A DNA stretch of 64,000 nucleotides from Cryobacterium lactosi (GTDB taxonomy: Bacteria; Actinomycetota; Actinomycetes; Actinomycetales; Microbacteriaceae), in assembly GCF_004403945.1 (NCBI RefSeq), contig NZ_SOHM01000036.1:1-64000 (forward strand), read 5' to 3'. Each line of letters begins with the position of its first letter. Position 1 is the stretch's first letter. Shown piece after piece: positions 53,812 to 62,066 of this stretch. The notes under the pieces are model-generated. The model did not search any database. It saw only the letters and a list, made by a program, of their open reading frames with translations, and was not told where the DNA came from. The position numbers and the translations under genes are program-made.

Positions 53812-54741
53812 ATGAATTCCGATCCAGCCGCCGCGCCTCAGGTGGTCGCCACGCTGTATGAGCCCCGGCGACCGGTCGATCTGGCGGCCACCATGGCCCC
53901 GCACCGTCGCGGCAGCGGCGACCCCACCGCACGCACCGACGCCGACGGCCTCTGGCGCACCCAGCGCACCCCGCTCGGTCCGGCGACCCTGCGGCTGCGG
54001 CAGGGATCCGACGGCGTGATCGACGCCCGCGCCTGGGGGCAGGGCGCCGAGTGGTGCATCAGCCAGGTGCCCGCCCTGCTGGGCGCCGACGACGATTGGA
54101 CCGGTCTCGACCTGGGCGCCCACGCCGCCCTCGCCGAGGTGCGCCGCCGCAATCCCGGTGTCTGGCTGGGCAGCTCAGGGCTGGTCTTCGAGGCACTGAT
54201 CCCCGCGATCATCGAACAGAAGGTCACCACCCTCGAGGCGCACCGGGCCTGGTACCGGCTCATCCGCCAACACGGTGAGGCCGCACCCGGCCCTGCTCCG
54301 GCGGGCATGATGGTTTCGCCGGGTCCCGAGCGCTGGCGACTGGTGCCGTCCTGGGACTGGCACCGGGCGGGCGTGGATCCGCGGCGCTCGCGCACGGCGG
54401 TGACGGTCGCGGCCGTGGCGACCTCGCTGGACCGGCCCGTCGACGCCGGTACCGCCGCGCGCCGGCTGCAGTCACTGCCCGGCGTCGGCCGCTGGACCGC
54501 CGCCGAGGTGACCCAGCGCTCGCACGGCGACCCCGACTCGGTGAGCGTGGGCGACTACCACCTCGCCGCCCAGGTGGGCTGGGCGTTGACCGGCGCTCCG
54601 GTCGACGACGACGGCATGCTCGAGCTGCTCGAGCCCTTCGCGGGGCACCGCCAACGCGTGGTGCGCCTCATCTTGGGCAGCGGCTACCGGGCGCCCCGGC
54701 GTGGCCCGCGGATGACCATCCAGGATCACCGCCTGCACTGA
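53812..54741 (+). CDS. DNA-3-methyladenine glycosylase II family (AlkA-like)
   Basis: A 309-residue base-excision repair glycosylase. The HhH-GPD domain is in the C-terminal half: helix-hairpin-helix LQSLPGVGRWTAAEV, followed by the catalytic aspartate in DSVSVGDYHLAAQVG. The N-terminal half (about residues 1-110) is the AlkA-type beta domain, and EALIPAIIEQKVT matches the substrate-pocket helix. It removes alkylated purines. TAGCCT lies 7 nt before the ATG, a near-leaderless arrangement, with CGAAGGG also able to bind ribosomes. Confidence 0.85.
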   Translation: MNSDPAAAPQVVATLYEPRRPVDLAATMAPHRRGSGDPTARTDADGLWRTQRTPLGPATLRLRQGSDGVIDARAWGQGAEWCISQVPALLGADDDWTGLDLGAHAALAEVRRRNPGVWLGSSGLVFEALIPAIIEQKVTTLEAHRAWYRLIRQHGEAAPGPAPAGMMVSPGPERWRLVPSWDWHRAGVDPRRSRTAVTVAAVATSLDRPVDAGTAARRLQSLPGVGRWTAAEVTQRSHGDPDSVSVGDYHLAAQVGWALTGAPVDDDGMLELLEPFAGHRQRVVRLILGSGYRAPRRGPRMTIQDHRLH

Positions 54742-54915
54742 CGGTCGCAGTGAGGAGACACCCGCAGCGGAGGACACCTCCGCGGTGAGAGCAGTCTCGC
54801 AGCGTGGGAAAGTGCTGGCGGCGCGGGACAGTCCTCGCGGCGAGGAGGGGAGCTCGCCGCGCAGGAGAAGCGTCGCGGCGCAGGAAGAGCGGCCGCGCAA
54901 CCTGCGCCACGAGCG
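54742..54915 (-). repeat. Degenerate ~19-bp tandem repeat array, about 8-9 units
   Basis: Read on the minus strand the gap between convergent genes is built of 16-20-bp units of the form CCTGCGCCGCGACnnnnnn with much drift. One end holds AACCTGCGCCACGA (plus strand, about 54898-54911), identical to the first 14 bp of the array at 32131. No gene or ordinary terminator is visible. Confidence 0.5.
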
Positions 54916-54943
54916 CTACCGACTGAGGCGCAGCGGCGGGCGG

Positions 54944-56245
54944 TCAGCTGTCGCCGGCGCCGATGGCCTCGGCCTCTTCGAGGGAGCTCTCGACGCCGCC
55001 GTCGGCACTGGCCAGGTGGTGGCGACCCAGCACTATCACCAGCAGAGCAACCAGAACGGATGCGCCGGCGGCGTAGAACGGTGTCGCCGAGCTGAACTGG
55101 GCGGCCAGCAGCGTCGCCGCCGGCGGAGCGACGGCCCCACCGAGGAACCGCACCCCGGAATAGGCCGACGACGCGACGCTGCGGGGCAGGTCGGTGGCCT
55201 CCATCACGCTCTCGGTGAGCACGGTGTTCAGCACGCCGAGCAGCAGCCCGCCCACGATCACACACAGCACCAGGCCCCCGGCCGAGCCGATCAGGAGGCC
55301 GGCCGCGGCCAGGTCAAGGGCGAGCAGGGGCAGCACGAGCCAGAGCACCCGGCTACGGCGCATCCGTCGGGTGAGCAGCGGAGCAACCCAGACCGAGGTG
55401 ATCGCGAGCGAGAGCCCCCAGCCGAAAAAGACCAGGCCGAGGCTGACGGCGCTGCCGAGGCCCAGCGGCACCAGCGCGAACGGCGTGTAGGCCAGCAGCA
55501 CGAAGAAGCCGATGTTGTAGAACAGGGCGGCGCCGGCGAGGATGCCCAGGCCCGGACGGGCGAGCGCCCGGAACGGGGCGGACAGGCGGGTGGGCACGGG
55601 GCTCGGGCCCTCGGTCTTGAGGAGCACGACGATGGCGATGAAGCCGACGGCCATGAGGGTGGCGCTGCCGAAGAACGGTCCGCGCCAACTGATGCTGCCG
55701 AGCAACCCGCCCAGCAGCGGACCGATCGCGATGCCCAGGCCCAGCGCGGCCTCGTAGAGGATGATCGCCGACGAGGTACCGCCGGCCGCGGCGCCCACAA
55801 TGGTGGCCAGCGCGGTCGAGATGAACAGGGCATTGCCCAGGCCCCAGCCGGCGCGGAAGCCGATGATCGACTCGACGTCCTGCGAGAGGCCGGCCGCGAG
55901 GGCGAACACCACGATGAGGGCCAGGCCGATCAGCAGGGTGCGCTTGGCGCCGATGCGGCTGGACAGCCAGCTGGTGAAGAACATGGCGATGCCGGTGATG
56001 AGCAGATAGCTCGTGAAGAGCATTTCGGTCTCGGTGGGGGTCGCGGCGAGGTCGGCGGCGATGGCCGGCAGGATCGGGTCGACGAGCCCGATGCCCATGA
56101 AGGCGATGACGCAGGCGAACGCCACGGCCCAGACTGCCTTGGGCTGGTGCAGGATGCTGGCGGCCGGGGCGGTGGCAGCGGGCGACCCAGCAGGCGCGGA
56201 AGACAAGGCGGAGGAGGACGGGGCCGAAGAGGAGCGGCGGCTCAT
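54944..56245 (-). CDS. MFS drug/metabolite efflux transporter (12 TM)
   Basis: A 433-residue major facilitator. After a Ser/Ala-rich N-terminal tail, the first helix reads AVWAVAFACVIAFMGIGLVDPILPAIA, matching the DHA1/ACDE type; the MFS loop motif is SSRIGAKRTLLIG, and motif C (EAALGLGIAIGPLLGGLLG) marks an antiporter. The drug or metabolite is unknown. ATG 56245 overlaps the stop of the MarR gene by 4 nt, so the repressor and pump are cotranscribed. Confidence 0.86.
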   Translation of the reverse strand: MSRRSSSAPSSSALSSAPAGSPAATAPAASILHQPKAVWAVAFACVIAFMGIGLVDPILPAIAADLAATPTETEMLFTSYLLITGIAMFFTSWLSSRIGAKRTLLIGLALIVVFALAAGLSQDVESIIGFRAGWGLGNALFISTALATIVGAAAGGTSSAIILYEAALGLGIAIGPLLGGLLGSISWRGPFFGSATLMAVGFIAIVVLLKTEGPSPVPTRLSAPFRALARPGLGILAGAALFYNIGFFVLLAYTPFALVPLGLGSAVSLGLVFFGWGLSLAITSVWVAPLLTRRMRRSRVLWLVLPLLALDLAAAGLLIGSAGGLVLCVIVGGLLLGVLNTVLTESVMEATDLPRSVASSAYSGVRFLGGAVAPPAATLLAAQFSSATPFYAAGASVLVALLVIVLGRHHLASADGGVESSLEEAEAIGAGDS

Positions 56246-56721
56246 CGGTCGGTCACCGTGGTCGCCGCGGCCGGACGGTGCGGCGCAGCCATCCGTTCGG
56301 TGGCCTCGACGCGCTCGCGCAGAATGGCGACCGCGCGTTCGAGGGTCTCGACGTCGGCGGCAGGCAGGTCGGCGAAGTAGGGCAGCAGAGCGGCGGCCAG
56401 CTCGGTGCGCCAGGCCACGAGGGCGGCCTCCCCCGCCGGGGTGCTGGCGATGAGGCTCACCCGGGCGTCCGCGGCGTCGCTGGTGCGCTCGATCCAGCCG
56501 CGGGCGACGAGGCTGCCGACGAGCTTGGTGGCGGTGGGCTGCGAGACGCGGCTGAGGTCGGCCAGTTCGCCCAGGCGGATCGGACCGGTCGAGAGCAGCA
56601 CGCTGAGGGTGCGCCACAGGGCGGGCGACTCGGTGCCGCGCGCGGCGCGAGCGGCCACACGGGTCAGCCGGTGGTTGACGGAGACCAGGTCCCCGAGGAT
56701 GTCGTGTAGATCAGAAGCCAT
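56242..56721 (-). CDS. MarR-family repressor of the adjacent MFS pump
   Basis: A 159-residue winged-helix protein: HTH IRLGELADLSRVSQPTATKLVGSLVARG at about 50-77, wing with DARVSLIASTPAG. ATG 56721 is chosen over 56727 because the near-consensus -10 TATGAT lies exactly 6 nt upstream, giving a leaderless transcript. A palindrome at 56737-56749 sits just upstream of that -10. The overlap with the MFS gene fits a self-regulated efflux operon. Confidence 0.85.
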   Translation of the reverse strand: MASDLHDILGDLVSVNHRLTRVAARAARGTESPALWRTLSVLLSTGPIRLGELADLSRVSQPTATKLVGSLVARGWIERTSDAADARVSLIASTPAGEAALVAWRTELAAALLPYFADLPAADVETLERAVAILRERVEATERMAAPHRPAAATTVTDR

Positions 56722-56727
56722 CCCCAT

Positions 56728-56749
56728 ATCATATACATAGCCAAGCTAT
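56728..56749 (-). promoter_or_regulatory. MarR-MFS promoter with palindromic operator
   Basis: -10 TATGAT at 56728-56733 (minus strand) and the 13-bp palindrome ATAGC-CAA-GCTAT at 56737-56749 directly upstream, in the -10/-35 spacer. Binding here would block transcription of the operon. Confidence 0.6.
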
Positions 56750-56768
56750 ACATCCACCCCACCCTCCC

Positions 56769-56829
56769 CGCGAACTGTGAGCTAAGCCCCGAAAACTCGC
56801 GTTATTAGGGGCTTATCTCACAGTTCGCG
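56769..56829. repeat. 61-bp palindromic element, copy 2
   Basis: Arms 56769-56790 and 56808-56829 differ from perfect inverted repeats at one base and match copy 1 (46921-46981) in arm sequence, arm length (22), spacer length (17) and spacer start (GAAAACTCG). Here the element is fully intergenic, between the rplL terminator and the MarR promoter, and no gene uses its stop codons. Confidence 0.8.
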
Positions 56830-56850
56830 GAAGGAAGGGAGGGGGGTACG

Positions 56851-56890
56851 GAAACGGGCGCCGCATCCGTGTGGATGCGACGCCCGTTTC
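56851..56890 (-). terminator. Distal terminator of the rplJL transcript
   Basis: GAAACGGGCG and CGCATCC pair with GGATGCG and CGCCCGTTTC around GTGT with one mismatch pair. Confidence 0.7.
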
Positions 56891-56917
56891 GCGAGTGTGC
56901 GGCTAAGCCGTTACACC

Positions 56918-56950
56918 TTAAGTAACAACCCCTTGCGGGGCGTGATTACT
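56918..56950 (-). terminator. Proximal terminator at the rplL stop
   Basis: On the minus strand AAGTAA (the last codon and stop of rplL) pairs with TTACTT, and an inner CCCC-GCAA-GGGG stem lies between. The hairpin therefore includes the rplL stop codon. Confidence 0.6.
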
Positions 56951-57329
56951 TGAGGGTGACGGTTGCGCCAGCGGCCTCGAGGGAAGCCTTTGCCTTCTCG
57001 GCAGCTTCCTTCGCAACGCCCTCGAGGACGGCCTTCGGCGCGCCATCGACAACAGCCTTGGCTTCGCCGAGGCCCAGGCTGGTGAGCTCGCGCACAACCT
57101 TGATGACCTGGATCTTCTTGTCGCCAACGGCGTCGAGGATGACGTCGAACGCGCTCTGCTCTTCGACCTCTTCGGCAGCGGCGGCGGGGCCAGCGGCTCC
57201 GGCGACGGCGACGGGGGCAGCGGCGGTGACCTCGAAGGTCTCCTCGAATGCCTTGACGAACTCGGAGAGCTCGATGAGGGTGAGGCCCTTGAACTGCTCG
57301 AGCAGCTCTTCAGTGGAAAGCTTTGCCAT
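56946..57329 (-). CDS. rplL: Ribosomal protein bL12 (L7/L12)
   Basis: A 127-residue stalk protein that recruits translation factors. The N-terminal dimer domain ([18 protein letters not shown]), Ala/Pro/Gly hinge (about 35-55) and C-terminal domain ([38 protein letters not shown]) are all present. AGGAG precedes the ATG. It follows rplJ by 52 bp on the same transcript. Confidence 0.97.
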   Translation of the reverse strand: MAKLSTEELLEQFKGLTLIELSEFVKAFEETFEVTAAAPVAVAGAAGPAAAAEEVEEQSAFDVILDAVGDKKIQVIKVVRELTSLGLGEAKAVVDGAPKAVLEGVAKEAAEKAKASLEAAGATVTLK

Positions 57330-57381
57330 GATTTTTCTCCTATTAGTTTCTAAAGTTACTCACCGCGGAACAGGCAGATGC

Positions 57382-57897
57382 CTAGTTCGCGGACTCCTGC
57401 TTTTCACGCAGCGCGTCGATGGTGCGAACAGCCTTCGACAGCGGTGCGTTGAACAGATATGCGGCTCCGAACAGCGAGGCCTTGAAGGCGCCGGCAAGCT
57501 TGCCGAGCAGAACTTCACGGGACTCGAGGTCGGCGAGCTTGCCTACCTCTGCGGCGGTCAGGGGGTTACCGTCGAAGTAACCACCCTTGACAACCAGGAG
57601 AGGGTTTGCCTTGGTAAAGGCACGCAGGGTCTTCGCGACGGCGACAGGGTCACCGTGTACGAAAGCGATAGCGGACGGACCAACGAGCTCCTCGTCGAAA
57701 GACGTGATGCCGGCGTTGTTGGCCGCGATCTTGGTGAGCGTGTTCTTTACCACGGCGTACGTGGCGTCCTCACTGATGGACGTGCGCAGCTCCTTGAGCT
57801 TCGCAACAGTGAGTCCGCGGTACTCGGTGAGCAGAACGGCGGTCGAGCTCTGGAATTTCTCCTGCAGCTCGGCGACCGTTGCTTCCTTGTTCGCCAT
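57382..57897 (-). CDS. rplJ: Ribosomal protein uL10
   Basis: A 171-residue protein that anchors L12 dimers to the ribosome. It begins with [15 protein letters not shown] and [15 protein letters not shown], and ends in the helix that binds L12. GAGGAG precedes ATG 57897. It is preceded by an L10-type leader with an intrinsic terminator; rplK, rplA and the rpoBC genes are not in the window. Confidence 0.97.
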   Translation of the reverse strand: MANKEATVAELQEKFQSSTAVLLTEYRGLTVAKLKELRTSISEDATYAVVKNTLTKIAANNAGITSFDEELVGPSAIAFVHGDPVAVAKTLRAFTKANPLLVVKGGYFDGNPLTAAEVGKLADLESREVLLGKLAGAFKASLFGAAYLFNAPLSKAVRTIDALREKQESAN

Positions 57898-58110
57898 GGC
57901 GCTCCTCTAAATATTCATGTGCCGGTAGCCCGGGGCGCAGACATGAAAAAAGCCCCAGCGCAAGCGCCGGAGCTGAGGCCAGTTGGACTGGCTAACTTCG
58001 AACACCTGCGCGGGCCGTTCACGTGAATGAACCTTCGATCGCTTTTCCATTTCTGGGCAGCGACAACCGGCGGTCTTTGGCTGTTCCCCACCCTACGGGA
58101 CTCCCCCGGC
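57898..58110 (-). ncRNA. L10-type ribosomal leader
   Basis: The roughly 200 nt upstream of rplJ are gene-free and contain an attenuator-like hairpin. In many bacteria this mRNA leader folds into a binding site for the L10-L12 complex, giving autoregulation. Sequence family membership was judged by position and the hairpin, not by covariance search. Confidence 0.5.
57946..57974 (-). terminator. Intrinsic attenuator in the rplJ leader
   Basis: On the minus strand a 9-bp stem (57966-57974 with 57951-57959, two G-T pairs) around a 6-nt loop is followed by six T residues, a true T-tract terminator and unusual in this window. Confidence 0.65.
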
Positions 58111-58153
58111 GGAGCGCAAATCGAGCATCAGACACCCGAATCTGTAAAAGTAG

Positions 58154-58195
58154 TTGACAGAAGTCCACTATCTATTTATAGTTGACATCTGTCAA
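58154..58195 (+). promoter_or_regulatory. DHA2 exporter promoter with palindromic operator
   Basis: TTGACA (58154-58159), 17 bp, TATAGT (58177-58182): near-consensus sigma-A-type promoter. It overlaps the perfect palindrome TTGACA-TC-TGTCAA (58182-58195), a plausible site for the MarR protein encoded after the exporter. Confidence 0.7.
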
Positions 58196-58213
58196 TTATT
58201 CAGCTGGAGATTC

Positions 58214-59995
58214 ATGTCACGCCGTTCCCGCACCACCACCACCCCGAACCGGGCCATCTCGGCCGACGGTTCCATGTCCAAGCGCCAGGTGCTCGAGGCA
58301 CTGTCCGGCCTACTGCTGGGCATGTTCGTCTCGATCCTGGCCGGCACCGTGGTCAGCACTTCGCTGCCGATCATCATCTCCGACCTGCACGGTGACCAGT
58401 CCGCCTACACCTGGGTGATCACCGCGACACTGCTGGCCACCACGGTGTCCACTCCCATCTGGGGCAAGTTCGCCGACCTGTTCAACCGCAAGCTGCTCAT
58501 CCAGCTGGCCCTGGCCACCTTCGTGATCGGCTCGGCCCTGGCCGGCTTCTCGCAGGACACCGGCACCCTCATCGGCTTCCGCGTGCTGCAGGGCCTCGGC
58601 GCCGGCGGCCTCGCTGCGCTCAGCCAGATCATCATGGCCGACATCATCAGCCCCCGTGACCGTGGCCGCTACGCCGGACTGTTCGGCGGCGTCATGGCCC
58701 TCGGCACCGTCGGCGGCCCGCTGCTCGGCGGCGTCGTGACGGATGCGTTCGGCTGGCGCTGGAACTTCTTCATCGCCCTGCCCATCGCCATCGTCGCCAT
58801 CGTGCTGCTGCAGCGCACCCTGCACCTGCCACCACGGGTGAAGCGAGTGGTGAAGATCGACTACCTCGGCGCCGCGCTCATCGCCGGCGGCGTCTCGCTG
58901 CTGATGATCTGGGTCACCCTGGCCGGCAACGACTTCGAGTGGGCATCCGTCACCTCGTTCATCATGGTCGCCGCCGCGGCGCTGCTGCTCATCGCCGCCG
59001 TGATCGTGGAGTTCAAGGTCGCCGAGCCGATCATCCCGCTCACCCTGTTCAAGAACCGCACCTTCACCCTCGCCACCGTCGCCAGCATCTCGGTCGGCGT
59101 GTCCATGTTCGGCACCTCGGTCTTCCTCAGCCAGTACATGCAGTTGGCCCGCGGCGCCACACCCACCCAGTCCGGCCTGCTGACCATCCCGATGATGGGC
59201 GGCCTGCTCATCTCGTCCACCCTGTTCGGCACGCTGATCAGCCGCACCGGCAAGTGGAAGTCGATCATGGTCTCCGGCTCGGTCCTCGTTGTCGCCGGCC
59301 TGCTGCTGCTGGGCACCCTGCAGTACGACACCAACCTGATCCTGGTGGGCATCTTCATGTTCGTCCTCGGCGCGGGCCTGGGCATGGTCATGCAGAACCT
59401 GGTCCTGGTGGTGCAGAACTCCATCGAGGTGAAGAACCTCGGTGTGGCCACCAGCGCCGTCACGTTCTTCCGCAGCCTCGGCGGCACCGTGGGCGTCTCG
59501 GTGCTCGGCTCGGTCCTCGGCACCGTCGTCGCCCAGCACATCAAGGACGGCATCACCACGCTCGCCCCGGCCGACCAGGCCGTTGCCGTGCAGACCCTGG
59601 GCTCGGGCGTCATCCCCCACGTCAGCGACCTGCCGGCCGCCATCCGCGTGGTCGTCGAGTCTGCCTACGGCTCCGGCGTCGGCACGGTGTTCCTGCTCGG
59701 TGTGCCCCTGGCCGTGATCACCCTGGTGATGGTGGCGCTGATGCCCAACGCGTCACTGGGCACTCAGACCGCGGTCGCCCTGACCAAGGCCGAGGCGGCG
59801 AAGAACGCGAAGAACTCCCCCGAGAACCTCGAGGATGAGGACCTGCGCGAACTCGAGGACGCCGAAGACATCCTGATCGAAGTCGGCGCCGCAACCGCCG
59901 GCCTCACCCCGGTGGGCCTGGCCCACCCGACCGGCTCGATCCGCGTGCAGCAGGCTGCCGACGGCCGGTCCGGAAACCCGGGCACGGGTCGCTAG
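58214..59995 (+). CDS. DHA2-family multidrug exporter (EmrB/QacA type, 14 TM)
   Basis: A 593-residue MFS protein with 14 predicted helices and a C-terminal acidic cytoplasmic tail of about 80 residues. Helix-1 motif LSGLLLGMFVSILAGTVVSTSLP, loop motif GKFADLFNRK, RVLQGLGAGGL and antiporter motif C (GLFGGVMALGTVGGPLLGGVV) are typical of drug:proton antiporters. ATG 58214 has GGAGA upstream. It is followed 10 bp later by a MarR gene, so the two probably form an autoregulated efflux operon. Confidence 0.9.
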   Translation: MSRRSRTTTTPNRAISADGSMSKRQVLEALSGLLLGMFVSILAGTVVSTSLPIIISDLHGDQSAYTWVITATLLATTVSTPIWGKFADLFNRKLLIQLALATFVIGSALAGFSQDTGTLIGFRVLQGLGAGGLAALSQIIMADIISPRDRGRYAGLFGGVMALGTVGGPLLGGVVTDAFGWRWNFFIALPIAIVAIVLLQRTLHLPPRVKRVVKIDYLGAALIAGGVSLLMIWVTLAGNDFEWASVTSFIMVAAAALLLIAAVIVEFKVAEPIIPLTLFKNRTFTLATVASISVGVSMFGTSVFLSQYMQLARGATPTQSGLLTIPMMGGLLISSTLFGTLISRTGKWKSIMVSGSVLVVAGLLLLGTLQYDTNLILVGIFMFVLGAGLGMVMQNLVLVVQNSIEVKNLGVATSAVTFFRSLGGTVGVSVLGSVLGTVVAQHIKDGITTLAPADQAVAVQTLGSGVIPHVSDLPAAIRVVVESAYGSGVGTVFLLGVPLAVITLVMVALMPNASLGTQTAVALTKAEAAKNAKNSPENLEDEDLRELEDAEDILIEVGAATAGLTPVGLAHPTGSIRVQQAADGRSGNPGTGR

Positions 59996-60005
59996 GGTGA
60001 TGGTC

Positions 60006-60515
60006 ATGACCGAGAACGGTGACCTCCCCCCGGCCGCCGCGCCCGGCGACCCGGCCCAGCCCTCGGGCAGCGATCCCGACAGCGCCGAGGCGCTGGCCGA
60101 GGTCGAGGAGCAGATGATGCAGCTCGCTGCCTATGTGCGGGGCGCGATGCGCGACACCGCCCTGCGCATCGATCCGGCACTCCAGCCGTTCGGCCTCAAG
60201 ATCCTGCGAATGCTGCGCCGCTGCGGCCCCACCCACGCCAGCGCAGTGGCCGAGGCTCTCGAGGTGGACCGCAGCGTGATCAGCCGCCAGGCCCGGTTGC
60301 TCGAGGATCTCGGTCTGCTCGAACTCGCCGCGGACCCGGCCGACGGGCGCGCCAAGTACCTCGCGGCAACCCCGCTGGCGATCGAGAAGATGGCGGCCGT
60401 GCCCGGTGGCGACAAGAGCCTCCTGCACGGCCGGCTGGCCGGCTGGCCCGAAGCCGACCTGCACAACTTCGCCCTGATGCTCAAACGGCTGAACTCGCCG
60501 GACGGCGCCGCGTAA
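60006..60515 (+). CDS. MarR-family regulator of the DHA2 exporter
   Basis: A 169-residue winged-helix protein with a disordered acidic/Pro-rich N-terminus of about 35 residues; HTH HASAVAEALEVDRSVISRQARLLEDLG, wing with DGRAKYLAATPLA. ATG 60006 is chosen since AGGG lies 8 nt upstream; GTG 59997 and ATG 60000 are in frame. It lies right after the exporter gene. The palindrome upstream of that gene is the probable target. Confidence 0.85.
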   Translation: MTENGDLPPAAAPGDPAQPSGSDPDSAEALAEVEEQMMQLAAYVRGAMRDTALRIDPALQPFGLKILRMLRRCGPTHASAVAEALEVDRSVISRQARLLEDLGLLELAADPADGRAKYLAATPLAIEKMAAVPGGDKSLLHGRLAGWPEADLHNFALMLKRLNSPDGAA

Positions 60516-60545
60516 CCCGCGCAGGCGACCAGCAGGCCGCGCCCC

Positions 60546-62066
60546 TCAGGCCAGCGGCAGGACCACCCTGAAGCTGGTGCGCCCCGGCCGGCTGTCCACG
60601 GTGACCTCGCCGTGGTGCGCCAGCACAACGGCCTGCACGATCGCCAGGCCCAGGCCGGTGCTGCCCCCTGTGCCGCGGAACCTGGAACTGTCGCCGCGGG
60701 CGAACCTCTCGAACAGGGTCGCCCGCAGGTTCTCCGGGATGCCGGGGCCGTCGTCGGACACCGTCACCACGGCGTGCTCCCCCTCGACGCCCAACGCCAC
60801 GTCCACCCGGGTGCCGGGGTCGGTGTGCACCCTCGCGTTGGCGAGCAGGTTCGCGAAGACCTGGTGCAGCCGCGGGCCGTCGCCGGCGGCCAGCACGGGC
60901 TCTTCGGGCAGGTCGAGGTCCCAGGTGTGGTCACCGCCGGCCGCATGGGCGTCGCTGACCACGTCGACGAGCAGCCTGGTCAGGTCCACGGGCTCCCGCT
61001 CGAGTTCCCGGCCCTCGTCCAGTCTGGCTAGTAGCAGCAGGTCCTCGACGAGGCCGGTCATCCGCACAGACTCCGACTCGATGCGACCCAGGGCATGGAT
61101 GGCATCTGGCGGCAGTTCCTGGCCGCTTCGGCGGGTGAGCTCGGAGTAGCCGCGGATCGACGCGAGCGGGGTGCGCAACTCATGGCTGGCATCCGCCACG
61201 AACTGGCGCACCTTGTTCTCGCTGGCCTGCCGGGTCTCCAGGGCGACGTCGACGTGGTCGAGCATGCGGTTGAGCGCTGAGCCCACCCGGCCGACCTCGG
61301 TGCGGGGGTCGGTGTCCGCCGCCGGAACGCGGTCGACCAGCAGCACTTCGCCGCGGTCAAGCGGCAGCTCGGAGACCCGGGTGGCGGTAGCGGTGACCCG
61401 CTGCAGCGGCCGCAGGGCCAGGCGCACGATGGCGGTGGCGAGGAAGGCCACCAGCACAATGCCAACCAAGGACACAACCGCGATGATCAGGGCGAGCTGG
61501 GTGGCCGTTCCGGTGACGCTGGCGACGGGCAGGCCGATCAGGTAGAGGGTGCCGGAGCGTGCCGTTTCGGCCAGGACCCGGTATTCGCCGACGTCGCCGC
61601 CGAGATTCACGCTGAACGGCACGGCGGTGCCACCGTTTTGCACGGCGGTGTCGAGTTCGGTGACGAGCTGGGTGACCTGCTCGCTGCTCAGCGCCACAAC
61701 GGCACCGGTGTCGTCGGTGTACCCAGCCGTGACGGTGCTGCCGTCATACACCAGCGCGAGGGTGCCGGGCGGTTGGGAGGGTCCGTTCAGCACATCGTTG
61801 GCCGTTGCCGCGGGGAGCGTGAAATCGCCGCTCGGCCGGCGGTCGAAGAACACGGTCGAACGTTCGGCGGCACCCTTCACCTGCTGGTCGAGGCCGTCCA
61901 TCAGGCTGGCGCTGAGGATGGCCACACTCACCACACCGATGACCAGGCTCACCAGGGCGAGCAGCCCCACCACCGCCACGACCAGGCGGCGGCGAAGCGT
62001 CCAGGGCGCGCGTCCGGTGCGGGTCGCGATGATCGGGGGGTTCACCGCGGCTGGCCTCCCGACCAT
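60546..62066 (-). CDS. Two-component sensor histidine kinase
   Basis: A 506-residue membrane kinase: TM1 about 28-53, extracytoplasmic sensor about 54-185, TM2 about 190-215, HAMP, HisKA with the phospho-acceptor His295 in ADASHELRTPLAS, and an HATPase with N box (FANLLANARVH), DDGPGIP and the STGLGLAI G2 box. It resembles TcrY/MprB-type actinobacterial kinases. The signal is unknown. It follows the response regulator with a 1-nt overlap (TGATG). An ABC permease gene that may be controlled by it begins 183 bp beyond the regulator start. Confidence 0.92.
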   Translation of the reverse strand: MVGRPAAVNPPIIATRTGRAPWTLRRRLVVAVVGLLALVSLVIGVVSVAILSASLMDGLDQQVKGAAERSTVFFDRRPSGDFTLPAATANDVLNGPSQPPGTLALVYDGSTVTAGYTDDTGAVVALSSEQVTQLVTELDTAVQNGGTAVPFSVNLGGDVGEYRVLAETARSGTLYLIGLPVASVTGTATQLALIIAVVSLVGIVLVAFLATAIVRLALRPLQRVTATATRVSELPLDRGEVLLVDRVPAADTDPRTEVGRVGSALNRMLDHVDVALETRQASENKVRQFVADASHELRTPLASIRGYSELTRRSGQELPPDAIHALGRIESESVRMTGLVEDLLLLARLDEGRELEREPVDLTRLLVDVVSDAHAAGGDHTWDLDLPEEPVLAAGDGPRLHQVFANLLANARVHTDPGTRVDVALGVEGEHAVVTVSDDGPGIPENLRATLFERFARGDSSRFRGTGGSTGLGLAIVQAVVLAHHGEVTVDSRPGRTSFRVVLPLA

